64,000 nt of DNA. Source: Laceyella tengchongensis (GTDB taxonomy: Bacteria > Bacillota > Bacilli > Thermoactinomycetales > Thermoactinomycetaceae). The notes below the pieces were generated by a model. That model searched no databases and was not told the origin of the DNA. It saw only the letters and a list, made by a program, of their open reading frames with translations. Within the stretch, counting starts at the first letter, position 1; every line of letters starts with the position of its first letter. A program made the translations under genes and the position numbers. Positions 52,627 to 61,488 of the stretch are shown one piece after another. The stretch is taken from assembly GCF_900182735.1 (NCBI RefSeq), contig NZ_FXTU01000002.1, forward strand, positions 1 to 64,000, given 5' to 3'.

Positions 52627-53968
52627 CCTGTTGCCTTTTTCTGATGTTCATCAATCCGTAGGCTATACTCAACAAAGTCACCCACACCAAACCGGTGATA
52701 ATCGCGTACATCCACATCTCATGAAACAACATGGTCAGCAGGATGGACACCAGCGCGCCCGCCCCAAACAAAGCGATCAACGACAGCTTGTCTTCCGCCT
52801 GCCGCCGGTAGCAAAAATAAGTTACAAATATGATGAGCCACGTGAAAATGCCGCCAAAAATCGAAATACCAAACATCGTGTTGTACGCGGTTGGCGTCAG
52901 CATGTTGAGTAGCACCGCAATCCCCAAACCAAACGAAGAAACGAGCAACGCTTGCAGGGGAACCCCTCGCTTAGTGACCTTCCCCCATGCGCGCGGCGCA
53001 AAGCCGCTTTGAGCTAAGGAAAACATCATACGCGTGCAAGCGTAAAGATTGGCGTTCATGGTGGACAGCGCCGCCGTCAGGATAATGAAGTTCATTATCC
53101 CCGCCGCATACGGAATCTTCAAAAGGGTGAGCACCTTGACAAACGGACTCTGATCGACCGCATCCCCTCCCACTTGATTCCATGGCACCACTGCCAGCAT
53201 CACCGCCATCGCCAAGACATAGAAGAGAATGAGGCGAATGACCATCCATTTCATCGATTGCTTCAACACTTGTCTGGGGTGTTTGGCCTCACCCGCGGTT
53301 ACGGCCACAATCTCCGTTCCCATGAAACTGAAGGTAGCCATCACGATCCCCATCCAGATTCCGGACCATCCATGAGGCATAAAGCCTCCCTGTGCCCGCA
53401 AATTGCTCAAGCTCTGTGCCGGGTCGCCCAAAATGAGACTGCCCCCGAGAATGACAAATCCAATGATCGCCAACACCTTGACAGTAGAAAACCAATATTC
53501 GAACAAACCGAAGCTTTTCACCGACATGGCGTTGACCATGAATATGATAAGTGCAAATACTACAACCCAAATCCATGTCGGCACGCCAGGAAACCACATC
53601 TTCATATAAAGGCCAACGGCAGTAGCTTCCCCGCCGATGGTAATGGCGTTGGCCGCCCAATACGTATATCGAACAAGATAGCCAAACCATGGTCCCAACA
53701 CCTGTTCAGCGTGAACCCCGAACGAACCTGCGGTGGGGTGAACCATGGACATGTTCGCTAGACAATAAACCATCATCACCACGATCAACGCGGTGCCCAG
53801 ATAGCTGAGGATCACTGCCGGCCCCGCATAATGAATCGACAAACTCGATCCCATGAACAAACCCGTGCCGATAGCGCTTCCTAGCCCGATCATCATCAAT
53901 TGCCGGCTCGTCAATTCCCGTTTGAGAATATCCTCGTTCCGGCCAGCCTGAACTCTGCTCTCACTCAA
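52610..53968 (-). CDS. Amino acid permease (APC superfamily)
   Basis: A 12-helix transporter of 452 residues. The start LKRELTSRQLMMIGLGSAIGTGLFMGSS with GSAIGTGLF is the APC substrate-binding loop, and FMGTEIVAVTAGEAKHPRQVLKQSMKW is the conserved region after helix 6. It belongs to the AAT branch, with RocE, AnsP and HutM. Polar N- and C-termini are cytoplasmic. The substrate cannot be fixed from the sequence. It is transcribed alone. Confidence 0.88.
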   Translation of the reverse strand: MSESRVQAGRNEDILKRELTSRQLMMIGLGSAIGTGLFMGSSLSIHYAGPAVILSYLGTALIVVMMVYCLANMSMVHPTAGSFGVHAEQVLGPWFGYLVRYTYWAANAITIGGEATAVGLYMKMWFPGVPTWIWVVVFALIIFMVNAMSVKSFGLFEYWFSTVKVLAIIGFVILGGSLILGDPAQSLSNLRAQGGFMPHGWSGIWMGIVMATFSFMGTEIVAVTAGEAKHPRQVLKQSMKWMVIRLILFYVLAMAVMLAVVPWNQVGGDAVDQSPFVKVLTLLKIPYAAGIMNFIILTAALSTMNANLYACTRMMFSLAQSGFAPRAWGKVTKRGVPLQALLVSSFGLGIAVLLNMLTPTAYNTMFGISIFGGIFTWLIIFVTYFCYRRQAEDKLSLIALFGAGALVSILLTMLFHEMWMYAIITGLVWVTLLSIAYGLMNIRKRQQEQAPS

Positions 53969-54056
53969 CTAAACCACCCTATTCTATCTTTTTCGGCACC
54001 TTGGATAACGTGCCGTTAAACATACATTTTAACTTACAATAATTCCTCACTCAATA

Positions 54057-54079
54057 AAAAAAGCCCCCTTGTGGGAGCA
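54057..54079 (-). terminator. Terminator of the kinase-like gene
   Basis: GCTCCC-ACAA-GGGGGC is followed by seven Ts on the minus strand, next to the stop codon. Confidence 0.7.
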
Positions 54080-54769
54080 CTAGGACGAATACCGTTTGCG
54101 GCGGCGAACATGCCAGTCGGAGGAAGAGTAATGGCGACGGTGCGAGGAAGAGTAGCTGTGACGCCAGTGACGGCGATAGTCAGAAGAAGAGTAGTATCGG
54201 CGCTTCCGTTTCCATTTCGATGATGAGAAAAAAACAAACAATCCACAATGATATTTTAGGGCTTCCAAGTCTTCAGCCAATTCCCCTTTGTGAGCGGCGG
54301 GGTGATCGGTGTAGAAGAAACGGCCCACATCCACGATTTTGACCTGCCCGTCCTGATCGATCATGATGTTATTCAAGTGCAAGTCATCTGGTATGATCCC
54401 TTGGCCGTAACACCGTTCAATCGCTTCTTCAATCTGGCTAAACTGCCGTTCGGTCAATTTTTCGCCCGCTTTCAGGGCTTGTCCCAATGTATATCCACTC
54501 ACCTTGTCCACAATCATAAACTGGTCCTCTTTATAGTGGAGCGTGGGAAAAGCGGGATGCTCTTGTAGCTCGGCCAATAACACCGCATCCCCCTTTTCGC
54601 TGGGATCGGTCTTGAATACTTTGACCGCATAGTGTTCAAATTCATACACCTTGCCGCTCAATCCTTCTCCCAACAAGCGGTGGTGCTGGTCCATTTTTCC
54701 TGCCGCAATGATTGCGCCGAGATGCTCAACAACGGCCGGATCAATCGATAACGCGTGTCGGTCCATCAT
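54080..54769 (-). CDS. Protein kinase-like protein with Ser/Tyr/Arg-rich coat-like tail
   Basis: A 229-residue protein with two parts. Residues about 30-175 form a small kinase domain: LLGEGLSGKVYEFEHYAVKVFK (G-loop and Lys), GIIPDDLHLNNIMI (catalytic loop with Asp and Asn) and VKIVDVGRF (DVG in place of DFG). It resembles YrzF-type bacterial kinases. Residues about 178-229 are a tail of YSSS and RRH repeats, like the phosphorylated CotB/CotG tails of spore coats. ATG 54769 has GAAAGGGG upstream. I infer a coat-associated kinase that may phosphorylate its own tail. Confidence 0.75.
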   Translation of the reverse strand: MMDRHALSIDPAVVEHLGAIIAAGKMDQHHRLLGEGLSGKVYEFEHYAVKVFKTDPSEKGDAVLLAELQEHPAFPTLHYKEDQFMIVDKVSGYTLGQALKAGEKLTERQFSQIEEAIERCYGQGIIPDDLHLNNIMIDQDGQVKIVDVGRFFYTDHPAAHKGELAEDLEALKYHCGLFVFFSSSKWKRKRRYYSSSDYRRHWRHSYSSSHRRHYSSSDWHVRRRKRYSS

Positions 54770-54930
54770 GGGTCCCCTTTCAAGCTTGCGCATTTTATCT
54801 CCATGGTACGCTTTCCCTACCTACTAACGAGAGAAACGCATTGCGGCGAGATGTAACAAATCGTTCACGTAATTGCGCTAGCAAATCAAGGCGCTTCCCC
54901 CGCCTCTTGGCAGCCGTTAGGCCCTTTCTC

Positions 54931-55797
54931 CTACACTGGATCGTCCACTAGGCGCGGTTGCAATATCTGCTTGATCTGGCCCATTTCCCGCAAAGCATAC
55001 TCATATCCTAATTGCAGGCAGTGAAACGCCTTGTCAAAATCAAACATGCCCACAGCGTTGGCTTCTGGTTGTAACACCAGATCCGCTTGTCCGGTCACGT
55101 GCTTGATTTGATGGGCCAAACCGATGCTCACCGCCCGATTCAACACCGATAAGCAGGTCGGGAAAGAAGTGTCAACCGCTGCGGCCGACACCATGTTAAT
55201 CGCGATGACCCGCTCCGCTCCCATCGCATGCAAGGCAGAGACCGGACAGTTGTCAATCACGCCTCCATCGATAAACACCCGGTTGCCGTATTCGACCGGC
55301 TTAAACAGCAAGGGGATGGAGCAACTGGCCTGGACAGCCACGGCAATGGGAATGTCCGTTACTACTTCTGAATCGGGGCAAGGTGATCGCATGGAGTGAG
55401 ATGCGAAGATCACCTTTTTACCTGATTTCAAATCGGCCGCCACCAGGGCGACTGGCAATCGCATCTCCCGCATATTCGCGTGATTCGTTTTATGGGCAAT
55501 CAATTGGTGAAGCCGTTTGCCTTTAAACAGGCCCGGAAGGGAAAAGTCGCCACGCAACAGTTTGAATATAAGCGCTTTGTAATCTACGTCGAGCACATCG
55601 CGTGTAAAGGCAGGCACGAAGTCCGTCAGTTCATCCACCGACAATCCGTAACCATACAGAGCTGCAACCATCGCCCCCGAACTCGTCCCGGCCAAGGCAT
55701 GAATTTGGATGCCGTGCTCCTCCAACGCTTTCAACACCCCGACATGGGCACAACTGGTGATACCGCCGCCACTCAACGCTACTCCGACTTTTTCCAT
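54931..55797 (-). CDS. Patatin-like phospholipase family protein
   Basis: A serine hydrolase with a Ser-Asp dyad. The 288-residue protein has the oxyanion loop VALSGGGITSCAHVGVLKAL, the nucleophile elbow GTSSG and the Asp in FIDGGVIDNCPV. It resembles the YlbK/RssA group rather than secreted toxins, as there is no signal peptide. GAGAGG precedes ATG 55797. It is transcribed alone. Confidence 0.9.
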   Translation of the reverse strand: MEKVGVALSGGGITSCAHVGVLKALEEHGIQIHALAGTSSGAMVAALYGYGLSVDELTDFVPAFTRDVLDVDYKALIFKLLRGDFSLPGLFKGKRLHQLIAHKTNHANMREMRLPVALVAADLKSGKKVIFASHSMRSPCPDSEVVTDIPIAVAVQASCSIPLLFKPVEYGNRVFIDGGVIDNCPVSALHAMGAERVIAINMVSAAAVDTSFPTCLSVLNRAVSIGLAHQIKHVTGQADLVLQPEANAVGMFDFDKAFHCLQLGYEYALREMGQIKQILQPRLVDDPV

Positions 55798-55898
55798 TTC
55801 ACCCGACCTCTCGCATTGCAAATGATAATTTCAGTATCCGCATGCCGCATGAGTGATATTCCTCCGTTTTTCGCCGCTTATCAGTGAAAACCTTTCCA

Positions 55899-55918
55899 TC
55901 AAAAAAGCCCCTTTGGGG
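55899..55918 (-). terminator. Terminator of the 51-residue gene
   Basis: GCCCCC-AAA-GGGGC followed by TTTTTT on the minus strand. Confidence 0.8.
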
Positions 55919-55933
55919 GCCGATGGTACGCGT

Positions 55934-56089
55934 TTATTCACCTTGTCGCTTCACTTTCGATTCGCCGATTTGACTGTGCGCTTCATAAATGGCAGCAGAG
56001 ACGTTCTGTTGTTTGTCGTCAAATCCAACCTCTTCTGCAAACTCCGTGTCCTCTTGTGCCAGGTCATTCTGTTTCTTCTTATTCTCCAC
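55934..56089 (-). CDS. Small hydrophilic protein (51 residues)
   Basis: It reads MENKKKQNDLAQEDTEFAEE, then VGFDDKQQNVSAAIYEAHSQ and a basic end. It is highly charged, with no Cys or membrane segment. It resembles the small YozQ-type proteins of Bacillus in size and composition, but I am not sure of homology. The GTG start at 56089 has AGGAGG 8 bases upstream, and a terminator follows. Confidence 0.7.
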   Translation of the reverse strand: MENKKKQNDLAQEDTEFAEEVGFDDKQQNVSAAIYEAHSQIGESKVKRQGE

Positions 56090-56259
56090 GGTGATTCCCT
56101 CCTATCATAATGGCTGATGGGGTTAGCTTACCCAGTCCTAGGCGGATGTTATCCATCTATTGGATAAGGCAAAGTCGTATGATCCATCTGTGCATAAATG
56201 AACCTTGGCCGCACCACTGATACTTAGCTTGGATCGGCATGAATTGGCTTGATGACGTT

Positions 56260-56688
56260 CTATCTCTCTGCGCCCTTGCGCACAAGCAACCAACCCCAGC
56301 CAATCATCACCAACGCCCCTGCGTCAAACAACAAATCGTAGCCAAGCGGGTTGGGCACATACTCATGAACGTGGTGTACACCCAATAAATGATGGTTGAT
56401 GACCCCTTCTAGCAAATTGAACAACCCCCCGCCCAGCAAAAAATATCCCCAAAAGCGTCGCCGTTCTCTTAGCGTTATGAGCGGATCGCTCCGTGAAATC
56501 AATACCGTGGCCGCAAACCACACAAATGTGATGGCCAAATGGAACCAGCCGTCACTCACCACTTGGTCGGGTTTGGCATGGTACATGACCATACTGTGCC
56601 ACTGCAACAATTGATGAAAAATGATGCCGTCCAACATCCCCGTCACACCGACGCCAAAAAGAAATGCGCCCCAATACTGCTTGCGCAT
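56260..56688 (-). CDS. DUF2243 four-helix membrane protein
   Basis: A 142-residue membrane protein with four predicted helices. The motif GMLDGIIFHQLLQWHSM near residue 18 and a second LLEGVINHHLLGVHHV near residue 94 place conserved His residues at the membrane face, typical of DUF2243. Function is unknown; the His pairs could bind metal or haem. It has a normal start and stands alone. Confidence 0.85.
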   Translation of the reverse strand: MRKQYWGAFLFGVGVTGMLDGIIFHQLLQWHSMVMYHAKPDQVVSDGWFHLAITFVWFAATVLISRSDPLITLRERRRFWGYFLLGGGLFNLLEGVINHHLLGVHHVHEYVPNPLGYDLLFDAGALVMIGWGWLLVRKGAER

Positions 56689-56800
56689 GCCATCACCTCC
56701 TTACCCCACATTGTGGTCAATCCGCGTCTCCATTAATCGGACCCCGCAATAAAACAAGCCCCTTCCGGCACGATGGGCCTGAAGCGGGCTCTCCTTGCAC

Positions 56801-56935
56801 TAGGGTGTGTCTGGCAAATCAAGTTGGTGGGTAAGAAGCGGCGGAAAAACCTTTTCTCGAGAAGCGCCTCGCCACGCGTGAAGCGAATGAGAAAATGGTT
56901 TTGGAGCCGTTGGCCTATTCATCAGACACGCCCTA
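56801..56935. mobile_element. MITE copy B (135 bp)
   Basis: TAGGGTGTGTCTGGCAAATC...GATGAATAGGCC-complement ending CAGACACGCCCTA. It is the reverse-complement partner of the 52444 copy, has the same length and ends one base from the psuG stop, where its hairpin may act as a terminator. Confidence 0.88.
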
Positions 56936-56936
56936 A

Positions 56937-57857
56937 TTAACTGATCAACGCATGATAAGCCACCGCGATCTGTGCAGCGACTCGGGCATTGTGTTTCACC
57001 AGCGCGACATTGGCCGCCAAGCTTTCGCCTCCCGACAACGTTTTGATCCGATCCAACAAAAAAGGGGTGATTCGCTTTCCAGTGATCCCCTCCTGCTTCG
57101 CTTCCTTGAGTGCACTGCAAATGATCGCTTCCATCTTATCAAAATCTAAAGCAGCTTCCGACGGTACCGGATTGGCGACCACTAATCCCCCATCCAACCC
57201 CATATCCCATTTGGCGCGCATGATCTGGGCGACATCCTCGGGTGCGTCGACGCGGCAATCCACGCCGTATCCGCTATCGCGAGCATAAAAGGAAGGAAAG
57301 GCGTCTGTTTGATAGCCGATGACCGGAACACCGTTTGTTTCCAATACCTCCAACGTCCGCCCAATATCCAAAATCGACTTGACGCCGGCGCTAACCACAG
57401 CTACCCGAGTGCGCGCCAGTTCGGTCAAATCAGCGGAAATGTCCATCGTCTGTTCCCCTTCCCGATGCACTCCTCCGATCCCGCCGGTGGCAAAGACGCG
57501 AATGCCGACCGCCGCCGCGCAGATCATGGTCGCCGCCACCGTGGTCGCGCCAACCTTTCCCATCGCCAGCACATAGGGAAGGTCACGGCGGCTCACTTTT
57601 TCCACCTGTTTGTGCGTGGCCAAAAACTTCAGTTCCTCGGCGTCCAATCCTATTCTCACCTTATGGTTGATAATTGCGATCATCGCCGGAACAGCGCCCT
57701 GCTCGCGTATGATCTGTTCCACTTCCTGAGCCGTGGACAAGTTGTGCGGATAAGGCATGCCGTGGGAAATGATGGTGCTTTCCAAAGCGACGACGGGCTT
57801 GCCTTCATTCAGTGCCCGTTTTACTTCCGCAGACAGGTGCCACATCTCTTCTCTCAT
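56937..57857 (-). CDS. psuG: Pseudouridine-5'-phosphate glycosidase
   Basis: Splits pseudouridine 5'-phosphate into uracil and ribose 5-phosphate. The 306-residue protein has PVVALESTIISHGMPYPHNL at the start, ATTVAATMICAAAVGIRVFATGGIGGVHR, and the conserved Lys and Asp of the C1'-cleaving site. It overlaps the psuK stop by 4 bases (ATGA), so the two steps of pseudouridine salvage are coupled. Confidence 0.95.
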   Translation of the reverse strand: MREEMWHLSAEVKRALNEGKPVVALESTIISHGMPYPHNLSTAQEVEQIIREQGAVPAMIAIINHKVRIGLDAEELKFLATHKQVEKVSRRDLPYVLAMGKVGATTVAATMICAAAVGIRVFATGGIGGVHREGEQTMDISADLTELARTRVAVVSAGVKSILDIGRTLEVLETNGVPVIGYQTDAFPSFYARDSGYGVDCRVDAPEDVAQIMRAKWDMGLDGGLVVANPVPSEAALDFDKMEAIICSALKEAKQEGITGKRITPFLLDRIKTLSGGESLAANVALVKHNARVAAQIAVAYHALIS

Positions 57858-58801
57858 GCGCTCTCCCCTCTTAACTGCTGCTGAATCCGTTCAAAACTCA
57901 AATCGCAAGCCACATTATCGACGGTTTGCAGCGCGAGCTGCGCCATAGCCAACCCAAACCGAACCGCTTCTGCACCTACTGTCCCCCGCATCCATTGAAC
58001 CAGTACGCCAGCCACAAAGGCATCCCCCGCCCCAGTCGCATCCACAACTGCGGCCGCCGTCGCAGGCCACCGCAACAATTCCGTCGCCGACGCACAGATG
58101 ACCCCCTGTTCGCCCAATGTGAGAAATACCTGCTTCACGCCTCTCCCCAGCAAAGAGTTGGCCGCCGTTTCCGCTTCTGCTGGGGAACCGATGGGCTTGC
58201 CGGTCAATGCTTCCGCTTCTTCAAGGTTGGAAAAGAGCATCTCTAACCCTTCCAAATGCGCTTTGGCTTTGGGAGCCTTTGCGGCGGAAACCAAATTGAC
58301 GCACACCGGAATCTGTTCTCGCCGACAACGCCCGATCACATACTGAAGCGTCTGCTCGGGAAGATTCGTGTCGAGAAACACCAAAGCGGCCGAAGCGATC
58401 AACGGCCAACGCGGCTCAATCCAAGCAACGGTCATTTCTTCATATATCATCGTGTCGGCGAACGAGACAACCAGTTCCCCATTGGCATCGATCAGCGCCG
58501 TATAAGTACCCGTCCGGGCAGTAGGACTAATGTCCACATACTGGACATCTACCCCCGCCCGTTTTGTACCCATGATCACCCTTTCGCCGATGCGATCTCG
58601 GCCCACACGGGAAACCAAAGAAACGCGCTCCCCCAACCTCGCCACCGCTTCTGCCACATTGCGGGCCACGCCGCCACATGTTTCAATCGTTACCGCCGGA
58701 TTAGAAGAGCCCAATCTGACGGTGGTTTGACTCATCGCCTTGCGGTCCAAGTGGGCTCCGCCGATACACAAAAGCCCGGACCAGACGCTCTTCTGATTCA
58801 C
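57854..58801 (-). CDS. psuK: Pseudouridine kinase (PfkB family)
   Basis: Phosphorylates pseudouridine to the substrate of PsuG. The 315-residue protein has the PfkB start LLCIGGAHLDRKAM, the substrate motif CGGVARNVAEAVARLG and the C-terminal DATGAGDAFVAGVL with the catalytic Asp. The assignment as pseudouridine kinase rests on the overlap with psuG. GTG 58801 has GGAGAG 8 bases upstream. No pseudouridine transporter is adjacent. Confidence 0.9.
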   Translation of the reverse strand: MNQKSVWSGLLCIGGAHLDRKAMSQTTVRLGSSNPAVTIETCGGVARNVAEAVARLGERVSLVSRVGRDRIGERVIMGTKRAGVDVQYVDISPTARTGTYTALIDANGELVVSFADTMIYEEMTVAWIEPRWPLIASAALVFLDTNLPEQTLQYVIGRCRREQIPVCVNLVSAAKAPKAKAHLEGLEMLFSNLEEAEALTGKPIGSPAEAETAANSLLGRGVKQVFLTLGEQGVICASATELLRWPATAAAVVDATGAGDAFVAGVLVQWMRGTVGAEAVRFGLAMAQLALQTVDNVACDLSFERIQQQLRGESA

Positions 58802-58804
58802 CAA

Positions 58805-58979
58805 ACCATCTCTCCCTCATCTATTTAGTCAGGAGCTTGAAGCGGGAAACCCAAACACGAACGGAATTATTCTTTATTTTCAGAACCATCCAATTACAGT
58901 TTAACAAAACCATGTGCACTGAACCAGCTTTTTAATCCCTCTCGCATGAGGAAGAAATTATCCATCCATATTAAAAAAA
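58805..58979. other. Divergent promoter region between psuK and small plus-strand genes
   Basis: About 175 AT-rich bases with no gene. It should hold the psuKG promoter on the minus strand. Confidence 0.4.
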
Positions 58980-59138
58980 ATGACCAAAGTAAGACCGACG
59001 ATGATCATTCAGCAAGTGGATCTTTTTCCTCTGTTCCATCCTCTGTCTGAACCATACGGTGACGCCAATGGCTATAAACGTTATCGTACCTGTTTGGAGC
59101 GAATCAACTCCTTACAGTGGGATGGAACTCCTTACTGA
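58980..59138 (+). CDS. Possible small protein (52 residues)
   Basis: An open frame with protein-like composition: MTKVRPTMIIQQVDLFPLFH, then PLSEPYGDANGYKRYRTCLE and RINSLQWDGTPY. There is no clear ribosome-binding site. It may be a real small gene or the end of a decayed one. It lies 37 bases before the 50-residue gene. Confidence 0.35.
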   Translation: MTKVRPTMIIQQVDLFPLFHPLSEPYGDANGYKRYRTCLERINSLQWDGTPY

Positions 59139-59175
59139 TAACCGTCGGCATCCATCGAGAAAGAAGGTGAGAATC

Positions 59176-59328
59176 ATGAACCGAGAACCGCGACCAGCAT
59201 GGGACGCCTCAGATGAAGAGATCCTGTCGATGGGCCACGAAAAGAAACAGGAATCGGCCAACTCGCTTATCTACAATCAATCTTCTTCCGATGACGAACC
59301 AAATTGGGATCTTCTTGTTGAAAGATAA
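59176..59328 (+). CDS. Small acidic hydrophilic protein (50 residues)
   Basis: It reads MNREPRPAWDASDEEILSMG, then HEKKQESANSLIYNQSSSDD and EPNWDLLVER. It is soluble and probably disordered. AGAAGGTG lies 6 bases before ATG 59176, and a terminator follows. I do not recognise the family; its size and composition resemble small sporulation proteins. Confidence 0.65.
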   Translation: MNREPRPAWDASDEEILSMGHEKKQESANSLIYNQSSSDDEPNWDLLVER

Positions 59329-59344
59329 TGTCACCCAAATCCCT

Positions 59345-59388
59345 TTGGCCGGGAGGACAAATCACCTGTCCCCTCCCGGCCAATTTTT
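59345..59388 (+). terminator. Terminator of the 50-residue gene
   Basis: TTGGCCGGGAGG and CCTCCCGGCCAA arms followed by TTTTTAT. Confidence 0.9.
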
Positions 59389-59566
59389 ATGTATCCCGCA
59401 CGACCAGACACAAAACATAATATTATTTACTATCAGAATATTATTATTTATAATAACATTAGTTATCCTGTCATATTTACAAAAATGATCTCTTCTTTTT
59501 CATGCAACCGTTCGTACTAAACTCCTACACACCCAATCTATCTATTTGTAAAGGAGGCGTCTTCAT

Positions 59567-61072
59567 TTGAGAAAGCGTTTGCTCTCTTGGTTAGCCATTT
59601 GCTGTCTGCTCACTCTGCCTTTCTCAGCTCCACCGCCCGTTGCAGCCGAGGAACAGCCGTCTTTGTCCCACGTCTTCGAGATGGCCGCCGCAGAGTTTGA
59701 GGTGCCCGTTGAAGTGTTGTTGGCGATTGGCTATGCCGAGACAAGATGGATGGATCATCAGGGCCAACCCAGCCAGCTCAACGGATACGGCATTATGCAT
59801 TTGGCCGAAAACCCCACCAATGACTCATTGGTACAAGCCAGCCGATTGCTAGGCATAGATAAACAAGTGCTGACCCGGGACATCCAGGCTAACATCCGTG
59901 GCGCGGCAGCCGTGTTGCGGCAAATCGCCAAAGAACAAAACCAGGGACACGTACCGAAGAAGCTGGCCGATTGGTACACAGTCGTAGCGGAATACAGCGG
60001 ACTATCCAGCCACCAAACCAAAGCATGGTATGCCGATGATGTATATGCTCTGATCAACCGCGGCGTCTCCCGCGTTATCAACGGCCAAGAGGTGCGATTA
60101 AAACCCACGCCGGTCACACCCAACCGCGGGGAATACGGTGAACCTCGCGATCCGTCCGGCCAAGCCACACCCGATTATCCCGAAGCGCGCTGGGTAGCGG
60201 CATCCAGTGCCAACTATACTGCCGCCAACAGGGAATCCGACGGCAATGCCATCAACTACGTGATCATCCACACCACGCAAGGCTCTTATAATGGTACGAT
60301 CAGTTGGTTTCAAAATCCCTCTGCCCAAGTAAGCGCGCATTATGTCATCCGCTCCAGTGATGGACAAGTGACCCAAATGGTGCAGAACAAAGACATCGCT
60401 TGGCATGCTGGCAACTGGGATTACAATGTCCACTCCGTAGGGATAGAGCATGAAGGGTATGTAAATGATCCAGCCTGGTACACTGATGCCATGTACCGCG
60501 CCTCTGCCAAGCTGACCCGCTGGTTGTGCGACAGGTACGGGATTCCCAAAGACCGCAGTCACATTATTGGCCATAACCAAGTTCCAGGCGCCACCCACAC
60601 CGACCCCGGCCCCAATTGGGATTGGAACTATTACATGAGCTTAGTCAATCAGTCGGGCGGCGGTGCCGATTTGGTCACTGATAACGCCACTTCGAACCGC
60701 TTCACTGCCAGCGCCAATTGGGCGATAGGCACGACCAATGCCCAAAAATACGGAGCCGATTATCGCTATGCCAAGCCTGAAACGATCAGTGACGCAGCAT
60801 GGTACAAAGTAAACCTCCCCACCTCTGGAAGTTATGATGTATATGCTTGGTGGCCGTCAGGCTCCATCTACAATGACCAGACACCTTATGTGATCAACAC
60901 CACCAACGGTAGCCAGACCGTCCACGTTTCCCAACGCTCCAGCGGAGGTGTCTGGAACCATCTAGGAACCTTTAACTTTGCGGCGGGTGACGCCAACCGT
61001 ATTGCCGTGTCACGCTGGACGACAGGCACCGGCTATGTCATCGCAGATGCCGTCAAATTCGTGAAAAGGTAA
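59567..61072 (+). CDS. Secreted modular peptidoglycan hydrolase (transglycosylase-like, Amidase_2, golvesin-like)
   Basis: An exported wall hydrolase of 501 residues. A signal peptide (MRKRLLSWLAICCLLTLPFS) is cut near AAE. Residues about 33-190 look like a soluble transglycosylase fold (VEVLLAIGYAETRW with a Glu). Residues about 220-365 are an Amidase_2 domain with zinc His in VIIHTTQG and ATHTDPGPNW and the HYVIRSSDGQVTQMV core. Residues about 370-501 are a golvesin/xanthan-lyase-type C-terminal domain ending GYVIADAVKFVKR. The TTG start has AAAGGAGG 9 bases upstream. It is transcribed alone. Confidence 0.88.
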   Translation: MRKRLLSWLAICCLLTLPFSAPPPVAAEEQPSLSHVFEMAAAEFEVPVEVLLAIGYAETRWMDHQGQPSQLNGYGIMHLAENPTNDSLVQASRLLGIDKQVLTRDIQANIRGAAAVLRQIAKEQNQGHVPKKLADWYTVVAEYSGLSSHQTKAWYADDVYALINRGVSRVINGQEVRLKPTPVTPNRGEYGEPRDPSGQATPDYPEARWVAASSANYTAANRESDGNAINYVIIHTTQGSYNGTISWFQNPSAQVSAHYVIRSSDGQVTQMVQNKDIAWHAGNWDYNVHSVGIEHEGYVNDPAWYTDAMYRASAKLTRWLCDRYGIPKDRSHIIGHNQVPGATHTDPGPNWDWNYYMSLVNQSGGGADLVTDNATSNRFTASANWAIGTTNAQKYGADYRYAKPETISDAAWYKVNLPTSGSYDVYAWWPSGSIYNDQTPYVINTTNGSQTVHVSQRSSGGVWNHLGTFNFAAGDANRIAVSRWTTGTGYVIADAVKFVKR

Positions 61073-61100
61073 ATGAACCACCGCTTGCCAACAACAAAGC

Positions 61101-61138
61101 GTAAAGCGGCCCGCCATGCAGGCGGGCCGCTTGTTTTC
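61101..61138. terminator. Bidirectional terminator
   Basis: AAGCGGCCCGC and GCGGGCCGCTT arms around CATGCAG, between converging genes. Confidence 0.9.
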
Positions 61139-61140
61139 AC

Positions 61141-61344
61141 CTATGATTGTTGCTCTGATGTTGCCGCCGGCGCACTTGGCTCTTCAACCGCTTTGGTCTC
61201 TTTTTTGAACAAAGGGGCAACATACTTTTTCACAAAAAAGCCCGCCAACAGCAAAACAACCACCCCTTTGAGGATGAACAGCAACAAGTCTGCTCCCAAG
61301 GGGATCAACAGTTGGTTGACATAATCAGGTTGGCCTATCGGCAT
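61141..61344 (-). CDS. Small single-span membrane protein (67 residues)
   Basis: It has a short polar start (MPIGQPDYVNQLLIPLGADL), one long hydrophobic helix (LLFILKGVVVLLLAGFFV) and a basic then acidic tail (KETKAVEEPSAPAATSEQQS). TAGGAGTG precedes ATG 61344. The family is unknown. Proteins of this shape often join spore or envelope complexes. Confidence 0.7.
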   Translation of the reverse strand: MPIGQPDYVNQLLIPLGADLLLFILKGVVVLLLAGFFVKKYVAPLFKKETKAVEEPSAPAATSEQQS

Positions 61345-61488
61345 AATAAAACACACTCCTATTGGTATGTATTCAAAGAACTGACCCCATTCTACCACAC
61401 TTTATGGGTCGTGTTATCCATTCCCCGGGAAATGTTTCCCCACTGGTTTATCATAGAAGAAACGCAGTTCTTGGAGGGACCATTCAAA

